Positions 25,704 to 34,454 of a stretch of 64,000 bases of DNA are shown here, piece after piece (the first letter of the stretch is position 1; every line of letters starts with the position of its first letter). The position numbers and the translations under genes are program-made. A model generated the notes under the pieces. The model had not been told where the DNA came from. It searched no databases and saw only the letters and a list, made by a program, of their open reading frames with translations. This stretch comes from Alphaproteobacteria bacterium (GTDB taxonomy: Bacteria; Pseudomonadota; Alphaproteobacteria; Reyranellales; Reyranellaceae), in assembly GCA_017307275.1 (NCBI GenBank), contig JAFKFK010000020.1, positions 1-64,000 of the forward strand, given 5' to 3'.

Positions 25704-26441
25704 CTAGAAGGCGAGTGGTTGCGCGTGGCGCAGCACGGCCTCGGCCTCGTCGGTGTAGCCGCCCGCGGTCTGATGCAGGACGAGCGGCGGCGCCTCGGTC
25801 CGGCGCAACCGGTCGGCTCGTCGGGCGCGAACCAGCACGCGGGCCGCGGGCGGCAGACGCTTCACCGTAATATCGCCCCAACCCAGCGCCGCGAGGTGAC
25901 CGACGATCTCCTCCAGGCGGTCGCTGCGATGAATAGCGAGCAGGGTCCCTGCAGGTTTGAGCGCGCCAGCCGCCACCTTGAGCCAACGCGCGAGGTCGGC
26001 GCTCGATTCGACAGTGGCCAACGCCTTGCTGGGATTGGGTGACGGATCGGCTACGGCCGCCGCCAGGTAGGGTGGGTTTGTTGCGACATGGTCGAAGAGA
26101 CCGAGATGGTCCGGCAAGGGTTTGGCCAGGTCATGCACCAACGTTTGCACGCGTTGGTCGACCTCGTTCAACTGAACATTGCGCGCGGCCAGTGCTGCCA
26201 ACACAGGTTGCAACTCGATGCCGACAATTGCGCAACCAGGGACACGGGCGGCCAGGCAAAGCCCGACAGCGGCCACGCCGGCACCCAGATCGAGAACGCG
26301 TTCGCCGGCCCGTGCTTCGACCGCTGCGGCCAGCAGAACCGCGTCGATGGCGATCCGATAACCCCGACTCGGCTGCAACAAGCGCACACGGCCGCCCAGG
26401 AGAGCGTTTTCTGTCGGCTCCATTTCCATGCTAGGGATCAT
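25704..26441 (-). CDS. TrmN6-like tRNA1(Val) adenine-N6 methyltransferase
   Basis: 245-residue class I SAM-dependent methyltransferase. SAM-binding motif I is VLDLGAGVAAVGL and the catalytic amino-methyltransferase motif is NPPY. The N-terminal block QPSRGYRIAIDAVLLAA is the YfiC/TrmN6 signature; E. coli TrmN6 modifies A37 of tRNA1(Val). The substrate here is inferred. The start at ATG 26441 is the outermost of three nearby Met codons. It is divergent from the polyprenyl synthase gene across 54 bases. Confidence 0.82.
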   Translation of the reverse strand: MIPSMEMEPTENALLGGRVRLLQPSRGYRIAIDAVLLAAAVEARAGERVLDLGAGVAAVGLCLAARVPGCAIVGIELQPVLAALAARNVQLNEVDQRVQTLVHDLAKPLPDHLGLFDHVATNPPYLAAAVADPSPNPSKALATVESSADLARWLKVAAGALKPAGTLLAIHRSDRLEEIVGHLAALGWGDITVKRLPPAARVLVRARRADRLRRTEAPPLVLHQTAGGYTDEAEAVLRHAQPLAF

Positions 26442-26495
26442 CTCACGACATCGTGTCGCAACAATCAGGCTCTACTGGAGAGTTAATCTCTCGTC

Positions 26496-27515
26496 ATGGC
26501 AACCGTCGTCTCTCTCGGAGGCAAGCGCAAGGCGCCGAGTCTCGAACCGCTGTTGTCGCTTTGTGCCGATGACATGGTCCAGGTCGATCGCGAGATCCTG
26601 GCGCGCATGCGTTCGCCGGTTGCGCTGATTCCCGAGCTCGCCAATCATCTGGTCGGTGCCGGCGGCAAGCGCATGCGTCCGCTGCTCACAGTGGCGGCGG
26701 CGCGGCTCTGTGGCTATGCCGAGGCCAGCGACCGCCATATCAAGCTCGCGACCTGCGTCGAGTTCATCCATTCGGCGACGCTGCTGCACGATGACGTCGT
26801 CGATGTGAGCGCGCTGCGGCGCGGCAAGCCATCGGCCAACACTGTGTGGGGCGACAAGGCGTCGGTGCTGGTGGGCGATTTCCTGTTCACGCGGTCCTTC
26901 GAGCTGATGGTCGATGTCGGCTCGCTCGACATTCTGGGCGTGCTGTCGCGAGCGTCTTCGACCATCGCCGAGGGCGAGGTGCTGCAGCTCGTCAGCCAGC
27001 GCGACATCAGCACACCAGAATCGACCTATCTAGAGGTGATCAAGGCCAAGACCGCCAAGCTGTTCGCAGCGGCGGCCGAGGTCGGCGCCATGGTGGCTGG
27101 CCGTAATGGGCCGGAGCGCGTGGCGCTCGAGAGCTTCGGCATGAATCTCGGCATCGCCTTCCAGCTCGTCGACGATGCGCTCGACTATTCCGGCCGTGAA
27201 GCCAAGCTCGGCAAGTCGGTCGGCGATGATTTCCGCGAGGGCAAGATCACCCTGCCGGTGATCCTGGCCTTCCTGCGCGGCGGCGCGGTCGACCGCGAAT
27301 TCTGGAAGCGCACCATCGAGAAGCTGGACCAGCGCGATGGCGACCTTGAACAGGCCCAGACCTTGATCGAACGTCACGGCGCATTGGCCGACACGCTGGA
27401 GCGGGCGCGCCACTACGGTGCCATGGCGCGCGACGGGCTCGGCCTCTTTCCGGCGTCGCCACTCAAGGCCGCGCTGCTCGAAGCGGTCGACTTCGCCATC
27501 GATCGCGCCCACTGA
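26496..27515 (+). CDS. ispB: Polyprenyl diphosphate synthase (octaprenyl/decaprenyl type)
   Basis: 339-residue trans-isoprenyl diphosphate synthase making the ubiquinone side chain from FPP and IPP. Both aspartate-rich motifs are intact: DDVVD at residues 99-103 and DDALD at 226-230. GGKRMRPLL lies near the N-terminus and GDDFREGKITLP after the second motif. Length and the small residues before the first motif fit a long-chain enzyme; alphaproteobacteria usually make the C50 chain. The gene stands first in a run leading to glpK, 26 bases downstream. Confidence 0.9.
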   Translation: MATVVSLGGKRKAPSLEPLLSLCADDMVQVDREILARMRSPVALIPELANHLVGAGGKRMRPLLTVAAARLCGYAEASDRHIKLATCVEFIHSATLLHDDVVDVSALRRGKPSANTVWGDKASVLVGDFLFTRSFELMVDVGSLDILGVLSRASSTIAEGEVLQLVSQRDISTPESTYLEVIKAKTAKLFAAAAEVGAMVAGRNGPERVALESFGMNLGIAFQLVDDALDYSGREAKLGKSVGDDFREGKITLPVILAFLRGGAVDREFWKRTIEKLDQRDGDLEQAQTLIERHGALADTLERARHYGAMARDGLGLFPASPLKAALLEAVDFAIDRAH

Positions 27516-27541
27516 CCTGTCACTGACTCCAGGAGGCGCCG

Positions 27542-29026
27542 ATGGCCGGCCGTCATATCCTCGCCATCGACCAGGGCACGACCAGTACCCGCGCCATCGT
27601 CTTCGACTCCTCGGGGCATCCGGTTGCCTCGGCGCAGAAGGAACTGCCCCAGATTTTCCCGCGGCCCGGCTGGGTCGAGCATGACCCTGAGGAGATCTGG
27701 TCGGCCACCGTCGAGGTCTGCCGCGGCGCGCTCGCCAAGGCCAAGCTCGAAGCGACGGCCCTGGTCGGCATCGGCATCACCAATCAGCGCGAGACCACGG
27801 TGGTGTGGGATCGTGCGACCGGGAAGCCGGTGCACAATGCCATCGTCTGGCAGGATCGCCGCACCGCCGAGCGCTGTCAGGCACTAAAGCAGGCGGGGCA
27901 CGAGAAGGTCTTCTCCGACCGCACCGGCCTGCTGCTCGATCCGTATTTCTCCGGCACCAAGATCGCGTGGATCCTGGACCATGTCGCAGGTGCCCGCGCG
28001 GCGGCAGAGAAGGGCGCGCTCGCGGCGGGCACGATCGAATGCTTCCTGTTGTGGCGCCTGACTGGCGGCAAGGTCCATGCGAGCGATGCCACCAACGCCA
28101 GCCGCTCTTTGCTCCTCGATATTCGGAAGGGCGCCTGGGACCCGGAGCTGATGCAGCTCCTGCATGTGCCGGCTTCGCTGCTGCCGCAGGTCGTCGACTG
28201 TTCGGGCGAGCTGGGCGTTACGACTGCCGATGTCCTCGGCGCGCCGGTGCCGATCCTCGGCATGGCCGGCGACCAGCAGGCGGCCACCGTGGGGCAGGCC
28301 TGCATCCGCCCCGGCATGGTCAAGGCGACCTACGGCACGGGCTGCTTTGCGCTCCTGAACACCGGCAGCCTGGCCATGCATTCGCGGTCGCGGCTGCTCA
28401 CGACCATCGCCTATCAGCTCGGCGGGCGGCGGACCTATGCGCTGGAGGGCAGCATCTTCGTCGCGGGCGCTGCCGTGCAATGGCTGCGCGACGGGTTGCG
28501 CCTCATCAGCAAGTCGGCGGATGTCGAGGCGCTGGCGCGCGGTGCCAGGGATGCGCACGGCGTCTACATGGTGCCCGCCTTCGTGGGCCTCGGTGCGCCC
28601 TATTGGGATGCCGAAGCCCGCGGGGCGATCCTCGGGCTGACGCGCGATTCCGGCCCCGGCGAGATCGCCGCTGCCACCCTCGATTCGGTCTGCTACCAGA
28701 CCCGCGATCTGGTGGAGGCGATGCGCGCCGACGGGGCGCAGATCGACGACCTGCGGGTCGATGGCGGCATGGTCGTGAACGATCCGTTGATGCAGCGGCT
28801 GGCCGACACGGTCGGTGCGCCGGTGGAGCGGCCGCAAGTGACGGAGACCACCGCCCTGGGCGCGGCGTTCCTGGCGGGGCTGGCGGCGGGGCTCTGGCCG
28901 TCGCTGGAGGCGCTGTCCAAGACCTGGGTGCTCGACCGGGCCTTCAAGCCCGCCGAAGACACGATTTCGCGCGACCGCCGCTATGCTGGCTGGAAGGACG
29001 CCGTGCGCCGGGTGCGCAGTTCCTGA
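27542..29026 (+). CDS. glpK: Glycerol kinase
   Basis: 494-residue FGGY-family kinase phosphorylating glycerol to glycerol 3-phosphate. N-terminal phosphate loop [16 protein letters not shown], catalytic region [12 protein letters not shown] and WQDRRT, then [13 protein letters not shown] and a C-terminal [17 protein letters not shown] segment. All are standard GlpK. A strong AGGAGGCGCCG precedes ATG 27542. It makes the same metabolite that the ugp-type importer at the window start would bring in, but no glpD or glpF is beside it. Confidence 0.95.
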   Translation: MAGRHILAIDQGTTSTRAIVFDSSGHPVASAQKELPQIFPRPGWVEHDPEEIWSATVEVCRGALAKAKLEATALVGIGITNQRETTVVWDRATGKPVHNAIVWQDRRTAERCQALKQAGHEKVFSDRTGLLLDPYFSGTKIAWILDHVAGARAAAEKGALAAGTIECFLLWRLTGGKVHASDATNASRSLLLDIRKGAWDPELMQLLHVPASLLPQVVDCSGELGVTTADVLGAPVPILGMAGDQQAATVGQACIRPGMVKATYGTGCFALLNTGSLAMHSRSRLLTTIAYQLGGRRTYALEGSIFVAGAAVQWLRDGLRLISKSADVEALARGARDAHGVYMVPAFVGLGAPYWDAEARGAILGLTRDSGPGEIAAATLDSVCYQTRDLVEAMRADGAQIDDLRVDGGMVVNDPLMQRLADTVGAPVERPQVTETTALGAAFLAGLAAGLWPSLEALSKTWVLDRAFKPAEDTISRDRRYAGWKDAVRRVRSS

Positions 29027-29064
29027 TTGCTGCTCCGCGGCCCGGCCATTAGGTTGCCGGCGCC

Positions 29065-29817
29065 ATGAAAGCCCCTTCGAATCCCGTCTACTGCGGCGTC
29101 GACACCACCGACCTCATCTGGGCTGCCAAGCTCATCCAGTCCATCGCCGGAGGGCCGAAGCCGGCCGTCGGTGGCATCAAGCTGGGGCTCGAATTCTTCC
29201 TGGCGCACGGTGCGCCGGGCGTTCGCTACGCCTTTCCCGAGCCGGTGCGGGCGACCGGAGTCGGCTTCTTCCTCGACCTCAAGCTGCACGACATTCCCAA
29301 CACGGCAGCCGGCGGCATCCGCGCCGTGGCCGAGCTGGCGCCGACCTTCATCACCATCCATTCGAGTGGTGGGCGCGACATGCTGAAGGCCGCCGTCGAA
29401 GAGGCCGGCACGCAGGCCGCCAAGCTCAATGTGCCGCGACCGAAGCTGCTGGGCGTGACGGTACTGACCTCGCTCGATCGGTCGGACCTCGAAGCGACCG
29501 GCGTCAACGCCGATCCGTCGGATCAGGTCCTGCGTCTTGCCGGCCTGGCGCGGGAGAGCGGCCTCGACGGTGTGATCTGCTCGCCGCTGGAAATCGCGGC
29601 GCTCCGCAAGCAGTGCGGGCCGGATTTCGTCCTGATGGTGCCAGGCATCCGTCCTGCTGGTAGCGCTGCCAACGACCAGAAGCGGGTGATGACGCCGCGC
29701 CAGGCCGTCGATCTTGGTGCCACCAACCTGGTCGTCAGTCGGCCGATCTATCAGGCGGCCGATCCGCGCGCCGCAGCCGAAGCAATCGCGCGCGAAGCCG
29801 GCGTCAACGACCTATGA
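29065..29817 (+). CDS. pyrF: Orotidine 5'-phosphate decarboxylase
   Basis: 250-residue enzyme converting OMP to UMP, the last step of pyrimidine synthesis. The catalytic array DLKLHDIPNT (Asp71, Lys73, Asp76) is intact, with an upstream Lys in GGIKLGLEFF and the phosphate-binding PGIRP and VVSRPI loops. Length is normal for the short bacterial form. Its stop overlaps trpF (ATGA), a gene order common in alphaproteobacteria, so pyrimidine and tryptophan genes share a transcript here. Confidence 0.94.
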   Translation: MKAPSNPVYCGVDTTDLIWAAKLIQSIAGGPKPAVGGIKLGLEFFLAHGAPGVRYAFPEPVRATGVGFFLDLKLHDIPNTAAGGIRAVAELAPTFITIHSSGGRDMLKAAVEEAGTQAAKLNVPRPKLLGVTVLTSLDRSDLEATGVNADPSDQVLRLAGLARESGLDGVICSPLEIAALRKQCGPDFVLMVPGIRPAGSAANDQKRVMTPRQAVDLGATNLVVSRPIYQAADPRAAAEAIAREAGVNDL

Positions 29818-30452
29818 CCGTCGAAGCCAAGATCTGCGGGCTCTCGACGCCGGAAACGGTCGATGCCGCGGTTCAGGCCGGCGCGCGCTGGATAGGCTTC
29901 GTCACGTTCCCCAAGTCACCCCGCCACATCGCCTCGCTGGATCTCCTGAAAGCGCTGGGCGCGAGGGTGCCGGCGAGCGTTGGACGCGTCGGCCTGTTCG
30001 TCGATCCCGACGATGCATTGATCGATGAGCGTCTGGCGACCGGCGCCATCGACCTGCTGCAGCTCCATGGATCGGAGACGCCGGAGCGCGTGGCGGTGCT
30101 AAAGGCACGCACCGGCAAGCAGGTCATGAAGGTGATCAAGGTCGCGCGGCCCGAGGATGTCGAGCAGGGCATCGCCGCCTATGCCGGCGTGGCCGATCGG
30201 CTGATGTTCGATGCCGCCGACGGCACTCTGCCGGGCGGCAATGCCAAATCCTTCGACTGGTCGATCCTGTCGGGCCGCAAGGTACCGCTGCCGTGGTTGC
30301 TCGCCGGCGGTCTCACGCCGAACAACGTCGCTGAAGCGGTGCGCGTCACCGGCGCGCCGGCCGTCGACGTTTCTTCTGGCGTCGAGGCGAGTCGAGGTGT
30401 GAAATCGATAGAACTGATTCGCGCCTTCCTCGACAAGGTGAAGGCGCTCTGA
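29814..30452 (+). CDS. trpF: Phosphoribosylanthranilate isomerase
   Basis: 212-residue TIM-barrel enzyme of tryptophan synthesis (PRA to CdRP). The N-terminal catalytic Cys is in KICGLSTPE and the general acid Asp in MFDAADG. The second phosphate-binding loop runs LLAGGLTPNN, then VDVSSGVEASRGVK. It overlaps pyrF by four bases and is followed after 10 bases by a RidA gene, then trpB and trpA. The distal pathway steps are thus grouped, without trpE, trpG, trpD or trpC. Confidence 0.94.
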   Translation: MTVEAKICGLSTPETVDAAVQAGARWIGFVTFPKSPRHIASLDLLKALGARVPASVGRVGLFVDPDDALIDERLATGAIDLLQLHGSETPERVAVLKARTGKQVMKVIKVARPEDVEQGIAAYAGVADRLMFDAADGTLPGGNAKSFDWSILSGRKVPLPWLLAGGLTPNNVAEAVRVTGAPAVDVSSGVEASRGVKSIELIRAFLDKVKAL

Positions 30453-30462
30453 GGGGAGAGAT

Positions 30463-31014
30463 ATGAAGGTCGAGAAGCGATTGAAGGAGCTCGGCATCGA
30501 GCTCGCCAAGCCCACGACGCCGATGGGCAGCTACGTGAACGCCGTCCGCACCGGCAACCTGCTCTACATGGCGGGCAAGGGCCCCGGCCAGCCGGGCCAT
30601 CCGCTGCCGGTCGGCAAGGTCGGTCGCGATTTCACCGTCGAGGAAGCCTACGAGCATGCGCGTTCCGTCGGCCTCAGCATCATTGCCGCCGTGAAGGCCG
30701 AACTGGGCGACCTCGATCGCGTGAAGCGCATCGTCAAGGTGCTGGGCATGGTCAACGCCGTCCCGGATTTCGGGCATCAGCCCGAGGTGATCAACGGCTG
30801 TTCCGATCTCTTCGTCTCGGTATTCGGCGAGCGCGGCCGTCATGCGCGGTCGGCAGTCGGTATGGCCTCGCTGCCGCGCGGCATTCCGGTCGAAATCGAG
30901 GTGATTATCGAGGTCGAGGACGCCCCCGCCCGGCGCGCCGCCGCGAAGCCGGCAGCCAAGCGCAAGGCCGCTCCCAAGGCCAAGAAGAAAGCTGCCAAGA
31001 AAAAGAAGAACTAG
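30463..31014 (+). CDS. RidA-family protein with lysine/alanine-rich C-terminal tail
   Basis: 183 residues. Positions 1-152 form a RidA (YjgF/YER057c/UK114) domain with LLYMAGKGP and [14 protein letters not shown], where Arg129 matches the catalytic Arg of reactive imine deaminases. RidA hydrolyses 2-aminoacrylate and related enamines released by PLP enzymes; TrpB, encoded next, forms an aminoacrylate intermediate. Residues 153-183 are a tail with 11 Lys, 3 Arg and 12 Ala, ending AAKKKKN. It resembles histone H1 or AlgP tails and is absent from ordinary RidA. The tail may bind nucleic acid or acidic partners. GGGGAG precedes ATG 30463. Confidence 0.88.
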   Translation: MKVEKRLKELGIELAKPTTPMGSYVNAVRTGNLLYMAGKGPGQPGHPLPVGKVGRDFTVEEAYEHARSVGLSIIAAVKAELGDLDRVKRIVKVLGMVNAVPDFGHQPEVINGCSDLFVSVFGERGRHARSAVGMASLPRGIPVEIEVIIEVEDAPARRAAAKPAAKRKAAPKAKKKAAKKKKN

Positions 31015-31025
31015 GGCTTTTGACC

Positions 31026-31065
31026 AGCCCCTGTCGGGGCTGCTAAGTCCGCCGGTCCCGACAGG
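31026..31065 (+). promoter_or_regulatory. trpB: Two mutually exclusive hairpins in the trpB leader
   Basis: Hairpin A: AGCCCC (31026-31031) with GGGGCT (31036-31041). Hairpin B: CCTGTCGGG (31030-31038) with CCCGACAGG (31057-31065), a perfect 9-bp stem ending in the AGG of the trpB ribosome-binding site (ATG 31073). They share bases 31030-31038, so only one can form. The layout would suit translational control of trpB. No T-run and no Trp-rich leader peptide are seen. Confidence 0.5.
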
Positions 31066-31072
31066 AAGAGCA

Positions 31073-32287
31073 ATGTCCACTTCGCCTAACAGTTTTCGCA
31101 CCGGCCCTGACGAACGCGGGCATTTCGGCCTTTTTGGCGGCCGCTACGTCGCCGAAACGCTGATGCCGCTGATCCTCGACCTGGAGAAGGCCTACAACGA
31201 GGCCAAGGTCGATCCGCAGTTCCAGGGCGAGCTGAAGTATCTCCTGACGCAGTATGCCGGCCGGCCGAGCCCGCTCTATTACGCCGAGCGGCTGACCAAG
31301 AAGCTGGGCGGCGCCAAGGTCTACCTGAAGCGCGACGAGCTGAACCATACGGGCAGCCACAAGATCAACAACGTGCTGGGCCAGGTGCTGCTGGCCAAGC
31401 GTATGGGCAAGACCCGCGTGATCGCCGAGACGGGGGCGGGCCAGCATGGCGTCGCCACGGCGACGGCCTGCGCACTATTCGACATTCCCTGCGTCGTGTT
31501 CATGGGCTCGGTCGACGTCGACCGACAGGCGCCCAACGTGTTCCGCATGAAGATGCTGGGCGCGGAAGTGCGCCCGGTGAAGGCGGGTGCCGCCACGCTC
31601 AAGGACGCGATGAACGAGGCGCTGCGCGACTGGGTCGCGACCTGCGAGACGACCTTCTACTGCATCGGTACGGTCGCCGGCCCGCATCCCTATCCGGCGA
31701 TGGTCCGCGATTTCCAGTGCGTGATCGGTGACGAAGTACGCAAGCAGATGATGGAAGCCGAAGGCCGGTTGCCGGACACGCTGGTGGCCTGCATCGGCGG
31801 CGGTTCGAACGCGATGGGCCTGTTCCATCCCTTCCTCGACGATTCGGGCGTGCGCATCATCGGCGTCGAAGCTGCGGGCCGCGGCATCGACTCGGGCGAG
31901 CATGCCGCTTCGCTGACCGGCGGCCGTCCCGGCGTGCTGCACGGCAATCGCACCTATCTTCTGCAGGACAAGGAAGGCCAGATCACCGAGGCGCATTCGA
32001 TCTCGGCCGGCCTCGACTATCCCGGCATCGGGCCCGAGCATTCCTGGCTCAAGGAGAAGGGCCGCGTCGAATACGTCTCGGCAACCGACGATGAGGCGGT
32101 CGAGGCGTTCCAGCTCCTGTGCAAGATCGAGGGCATCATTCCCGCCCTCGAATCGGCCCATGCGCTGGCGCACACGCTCAAGCTCGCGCCGACCCTGCCC
32201 AAGGACAATCTCCTGGTGATGAACCTCTCGGGGCGCGGCGACAAGGACGTGCCGCAGATTGCCGAGCGTCTGGGAGTGAAGATCTGA
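31073..32287 (+). CDS. trpB: Tryptophan synthase beta chain
   Basis: 404-residue PLP enzyme joining indole and serine. The start region [20 protein letters not shown]-lysine motif [16 protein letters not shown] loop and phosphate-binding GGGSNAMG are all typical of TrpB1. Length is standard. It is followed at once by trpA, the stop TGA and start ATG sharing a base (32285-32289), as expected for the subunits of a channelled complex. Two alternative hairpins precede the start. Confidence 0.97.
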   Translation: MSTSPNSFRTGPDERGHFGLFGGRYVAETLMPLILDLEKAYNEAKVDPQFQGELKYLLTQYAGRPSPLYYAERLTKKLGGAKVYLKRDELNHTGSHKINNVLGQVLLAKRMGKTRVIAETGAGQHGVATATACALFDIPCVVFMGSVDVDRQAPNVFRMKMLGAEVRPVKAGAATLKDAMNEALRDWVATCETTFYCIGTVAGPHPYPAMVRDFQCVIGDEVRKQMMEAEGRLPDTLVACIGGGSNAMGLFHPFLDDSGVRIIGVEAAGRGIDSGEHAASLTGGRPGVLHGNRTYLLQDKEGQITEAHSISAGLDYPGIGPEHSWLKEKGRVEYVSATDDEAVEAFQLLCKIEGIIPALESAHALAHTLKLAPTLPKDNLLVMNLSGRGDKDVPQIAERLGVKI

Positions 32288-33120
32288 TGAGCCGCATCGA
32301 GAAGCGCTTTGCCCAGCTCAAGGCCGACAAGCGCGCCGGCCTCGTGACCTACATCACCGCCGGCGATCCCAATGCCGAGGTTGGCTATCAGATCCTGAAA
32401 GGTCTGCCGGCCGCGGGCGCCGACCTGATCGAGCTCGGCATGCCGTTCACCGATCCGATGGCCGATGGCCCCTCGATCCAGCTTGCCGGTCAGCGGGCGC
32501 TGAAGGCCGGCATCACGGTCGACGTGACCTTCGACATGGTGCGCCGCTTCCGCAAGGAGACCGGCGACAACGACACGCCGATCCTGCTGATGGGCTACTA
32601 CAACCTGGTCTACCAGCGCGGCGCCGAACGCTTCTGCAAGGAAGCCGCGGCTGCGGGCATCGACGGCTTCATCCTGGTCGATCTGCCGCCGGAAGAAGTC
32701 GACGAGCTGAAGCCCTTTGCCGTCGCCAACGGCCTCGACACGGTGCTGCTGACGGCGCCGACGACCGACGACAAGCGCCTGCCGGCGGTCCTCTCCTATG
32801 CCTCGGGTTTCGTCTATTTCGTCTCGGTGCTCGGCATCACCGGTACCACGTCGGCGTCCGAAGAAGCCGTGCGCACGCATGTCGAGCGTATCAAGCGCCA
32901 CACCAAGCTGCCGGTGGGCGTGGGCTTCGGCATCAAGACGCCGGACCAGGCTGCCGCCATTGCGCGCCATGCCGATGCCGCGGTGGTGGGCTCGGCCATC
33001 GTCGACCGCGTGAAGGCGGGCCTCGACGACAACGGCAAGGCCAAGCCCGACCTCGTGCCGGGTGTCTTCGCCTACATCAAGGCGCTGGCCGATGGCGTGC
33101 GCGGCGTGCGGAAGGTTTGA
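32287..33120 (+). CDS. trpA: Tryptophan synthase alpha chain
   Basis: 277-residue TIM-barrel subunit cleaving indole-3-glycerol phosphate. Catalytic Glu and Asp lie in IELGMPFTDPMADGP, the loop 6 region in YFVSVLGITGT, and the phosphate site in GVGFGIKTP. ATG 32287 shares its A with the trpB stop. The stop TGA is overlapped by the TTG start of an unexpected nucleotidyltransferase gene. Confidence 0.96.
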   Translation: MSRIEKRFAQLKADKRAGLVTYITAGDPNAEVGYQILKGLPAAGADLIELGMPFTDPMADGPSIQLAGQRALKAGITVDVTFDMVRRFRKETGDNDTPILLMGYYNLVYQRGAERFCKEAAAAGIDGFILVDLPPEEVDELKPFAVANGLDTVLLTAPTTDDKRLPAVLSYASGFVYFVSVLGITGTTSASEEAVRTHVERIKRHTKLPVGVGFGIKTPDQAAAIARHADAAVVGSAIVDRVKAGLDDNGKAKPDLVPGVFAYIKALADGVRGVRKV

Positions 33121-33713
33121 CGGCAGAACACGAACGACCCTGGCAACCTCTGACGCCGCAAGAGGTTGCTTCCGCCTTCGCATCGGCGACCTTTCCTTGG
33201 TGGATCGCCGGCGGTTACGCGATCGAGCATTTCGTTGGCCGGCCGCTAAGGCCTCATGGCGACATCGATATCCTCTTGCTGCGCGCGGACCATGCTGCCG
33301 CTCGGGCGTTGCTTGCGAGATGGGATTGCTGGATGGCCGATCCGCCCGGCACCTTGCGGCCGTGGCGAGAGGGCGACGCGCTACCGCCGCATGTATCGGA
33401 CGTGTGGTGTCGAGAGCCCGGCGGGCCGTGGCGCTTTCAGTTGATGTTCGACGATAGCGAGGGTGTTTTCTGGCGGTCGCGGCGCTGTGCAGCCGTCACA
33501 AGGCCGATTTCCGAACTCGGGACACGCGATTCGAAAGGCATTCCCTTCCTCGCTTCCGAGGTTCAGCTTTTCTACAAGGCCAAGATGCCCCGACCCAGGG
33601 ACGAGGTCGACTTTGCGGCGGCGTGGCCTCTGCTGAGTGCGCCGCAGAAAACGTGGCTGCGGCAGGCGATCATCGCGGCCTATGGCCCGGACAATCTCTG
33701 GCTGACAGCTTGA
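33117..33713 (+). CDS. Nucleotidyltransferase-fold protein (aminoglycoside/lincosamide adenylyltransferase-like)
   Basis: 198 residues with a minimal nucleotidyltransferase core: WWIAGGYAIEHFVGRPLRPHGDIDILLL, read as Gly-Gly, then Asp49-x-Asp51 after RPHG. This resembles the family that includes antibiotic nucleotidyltransferases such as LnuA and AadB-like proteins. The second half has RPISELG, FLASEVQLFYKAK and a terminal helix typical of those enzymes. The only start near the domain is TTG 33117, overlapping the trpA stop (TTGA), so translation is coupled to the trp operon. Whether it confers resistance is unknown; many chromosomal relatives have no known substrate. Confidence 0.72.
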   Translation: MTAEHERPWQPLTPQEVASAFASATFPWWIAGGYAIEHFVGRPLRPHGDIDILLLRADHAAARALLARWDCWMADPPGTLRPWREGDALPPHVSDVWCREPGGPWRFQLMFDDSEGVFWRSRRCAAVTRPISELGTRDSKGIPFLASEVQLFYKAKMPRPRDEVDFAAAWPLLSAPQKTWLRQAIIAAYGPDNLWLTA

Positions 33714-33726
33714 TCGTAGGCGACGT

Positions 33727-34383
33727 TCACTCGTCGTCGTCGAAATTGAGATCGGCGACGTACGGGTTGGTCTTGCGCTCCCAGCCAAAGGTCGAGGTCT
33801 GGCCGTGGCCGGGCACGAAGGTGATGTCGTCGCCGAGCGGCCACAGACGCTTGCGGATCGAGGTCAGGAGCTGGTCGTGGTTGCCGCGGGGAAAATCCGT
33901 GCGGCCGATCGAACCGCGGAACAGGACGTCGCCGACGAAGGCCACCTTCGAGGGCTTGTGCACGAACACGACATGGCCCGGCGTGTGGCCGGGGCAGTGG
34001 ACGACATCCAGCGTCATATTGCCGAGCTGAACGGTTTCGCCGTTGGTCAGCCATCGGTCGGGCACGAACGGCTTGTAGGCCGGGAGGTTGTACTTGCGGC
34101 CGGAGTCCGGCAGGCCCTCGATCAGGAACAGGTCGTCTTCGTGCGGCCCCTCGATCTTGACCCCGTAATGCTCGGCCATGGTGCCGGCAGCCGAGGCGTG
34201 GTCGACATGGCCGTGGGTCAGCAGCACCTTGGTGATCTTGATGCCCTGCTCGGCAATGGCTTGTTGCAGCATGTCGAAGTCGCCGCCGGGATCGACGGCG
34301 GTGCCTTCCATGGTTTCATCGCACCAGATAATGGAGCAGTTCTGCTGAAATGGCGTGACGGGGGCGATCATGACCTTGAGCAT
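33727..34383 (-). CDS. MBL-fold metallo-hydrolase (glyoxalase II-like, YcbL type)
   Basis: 218-residue metallo-beta-lactamase-fold hydrolase. The dinuclear metal motif is THGHVDHAS (His57, His59, Asp61, His62), followed by a histidine in HCPGHTPGHV, a bridging Asp in FVGDVLF and a terminal VPGHGQTS. This matches the GloB2/YcbL group that hydrolyses thioesters such as S-lactoylglutathione. Substrate is inferred. It converges on the nucleotidyltransferase gene and is divergent from the D,D-carboxypeptidase gene across 71 bases. Confidence 0.87.
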   Translation of the reverse strand: MLKVMIAPVTPFQQNCSIIWCDETMEGTAVDPGGDFDMLQQAIAEQGIKITKVLLTHGHVDHASAAGTMAEHYGVKIEGPHEDDLFLIEGLPDSGRKYNLPAYKPFVPDRWLTNGETVQLGNMTLDVVHCPGHTPGHVVFVHKPSKVAFVGDVLFRGSIGRTDFPRGNHDQLLTSIRKRLWPLGDDITFVPGHGQTSTFGWERKTNPYVADLNFDDDE

Positions 34384-34454
34384 GCTTTCGATCTAATGCC
34401 TCCCGCCGGCCCTTGGAAGGGCGTATGCTGTCGCCCCCTCGAGTGTCGGTGACA

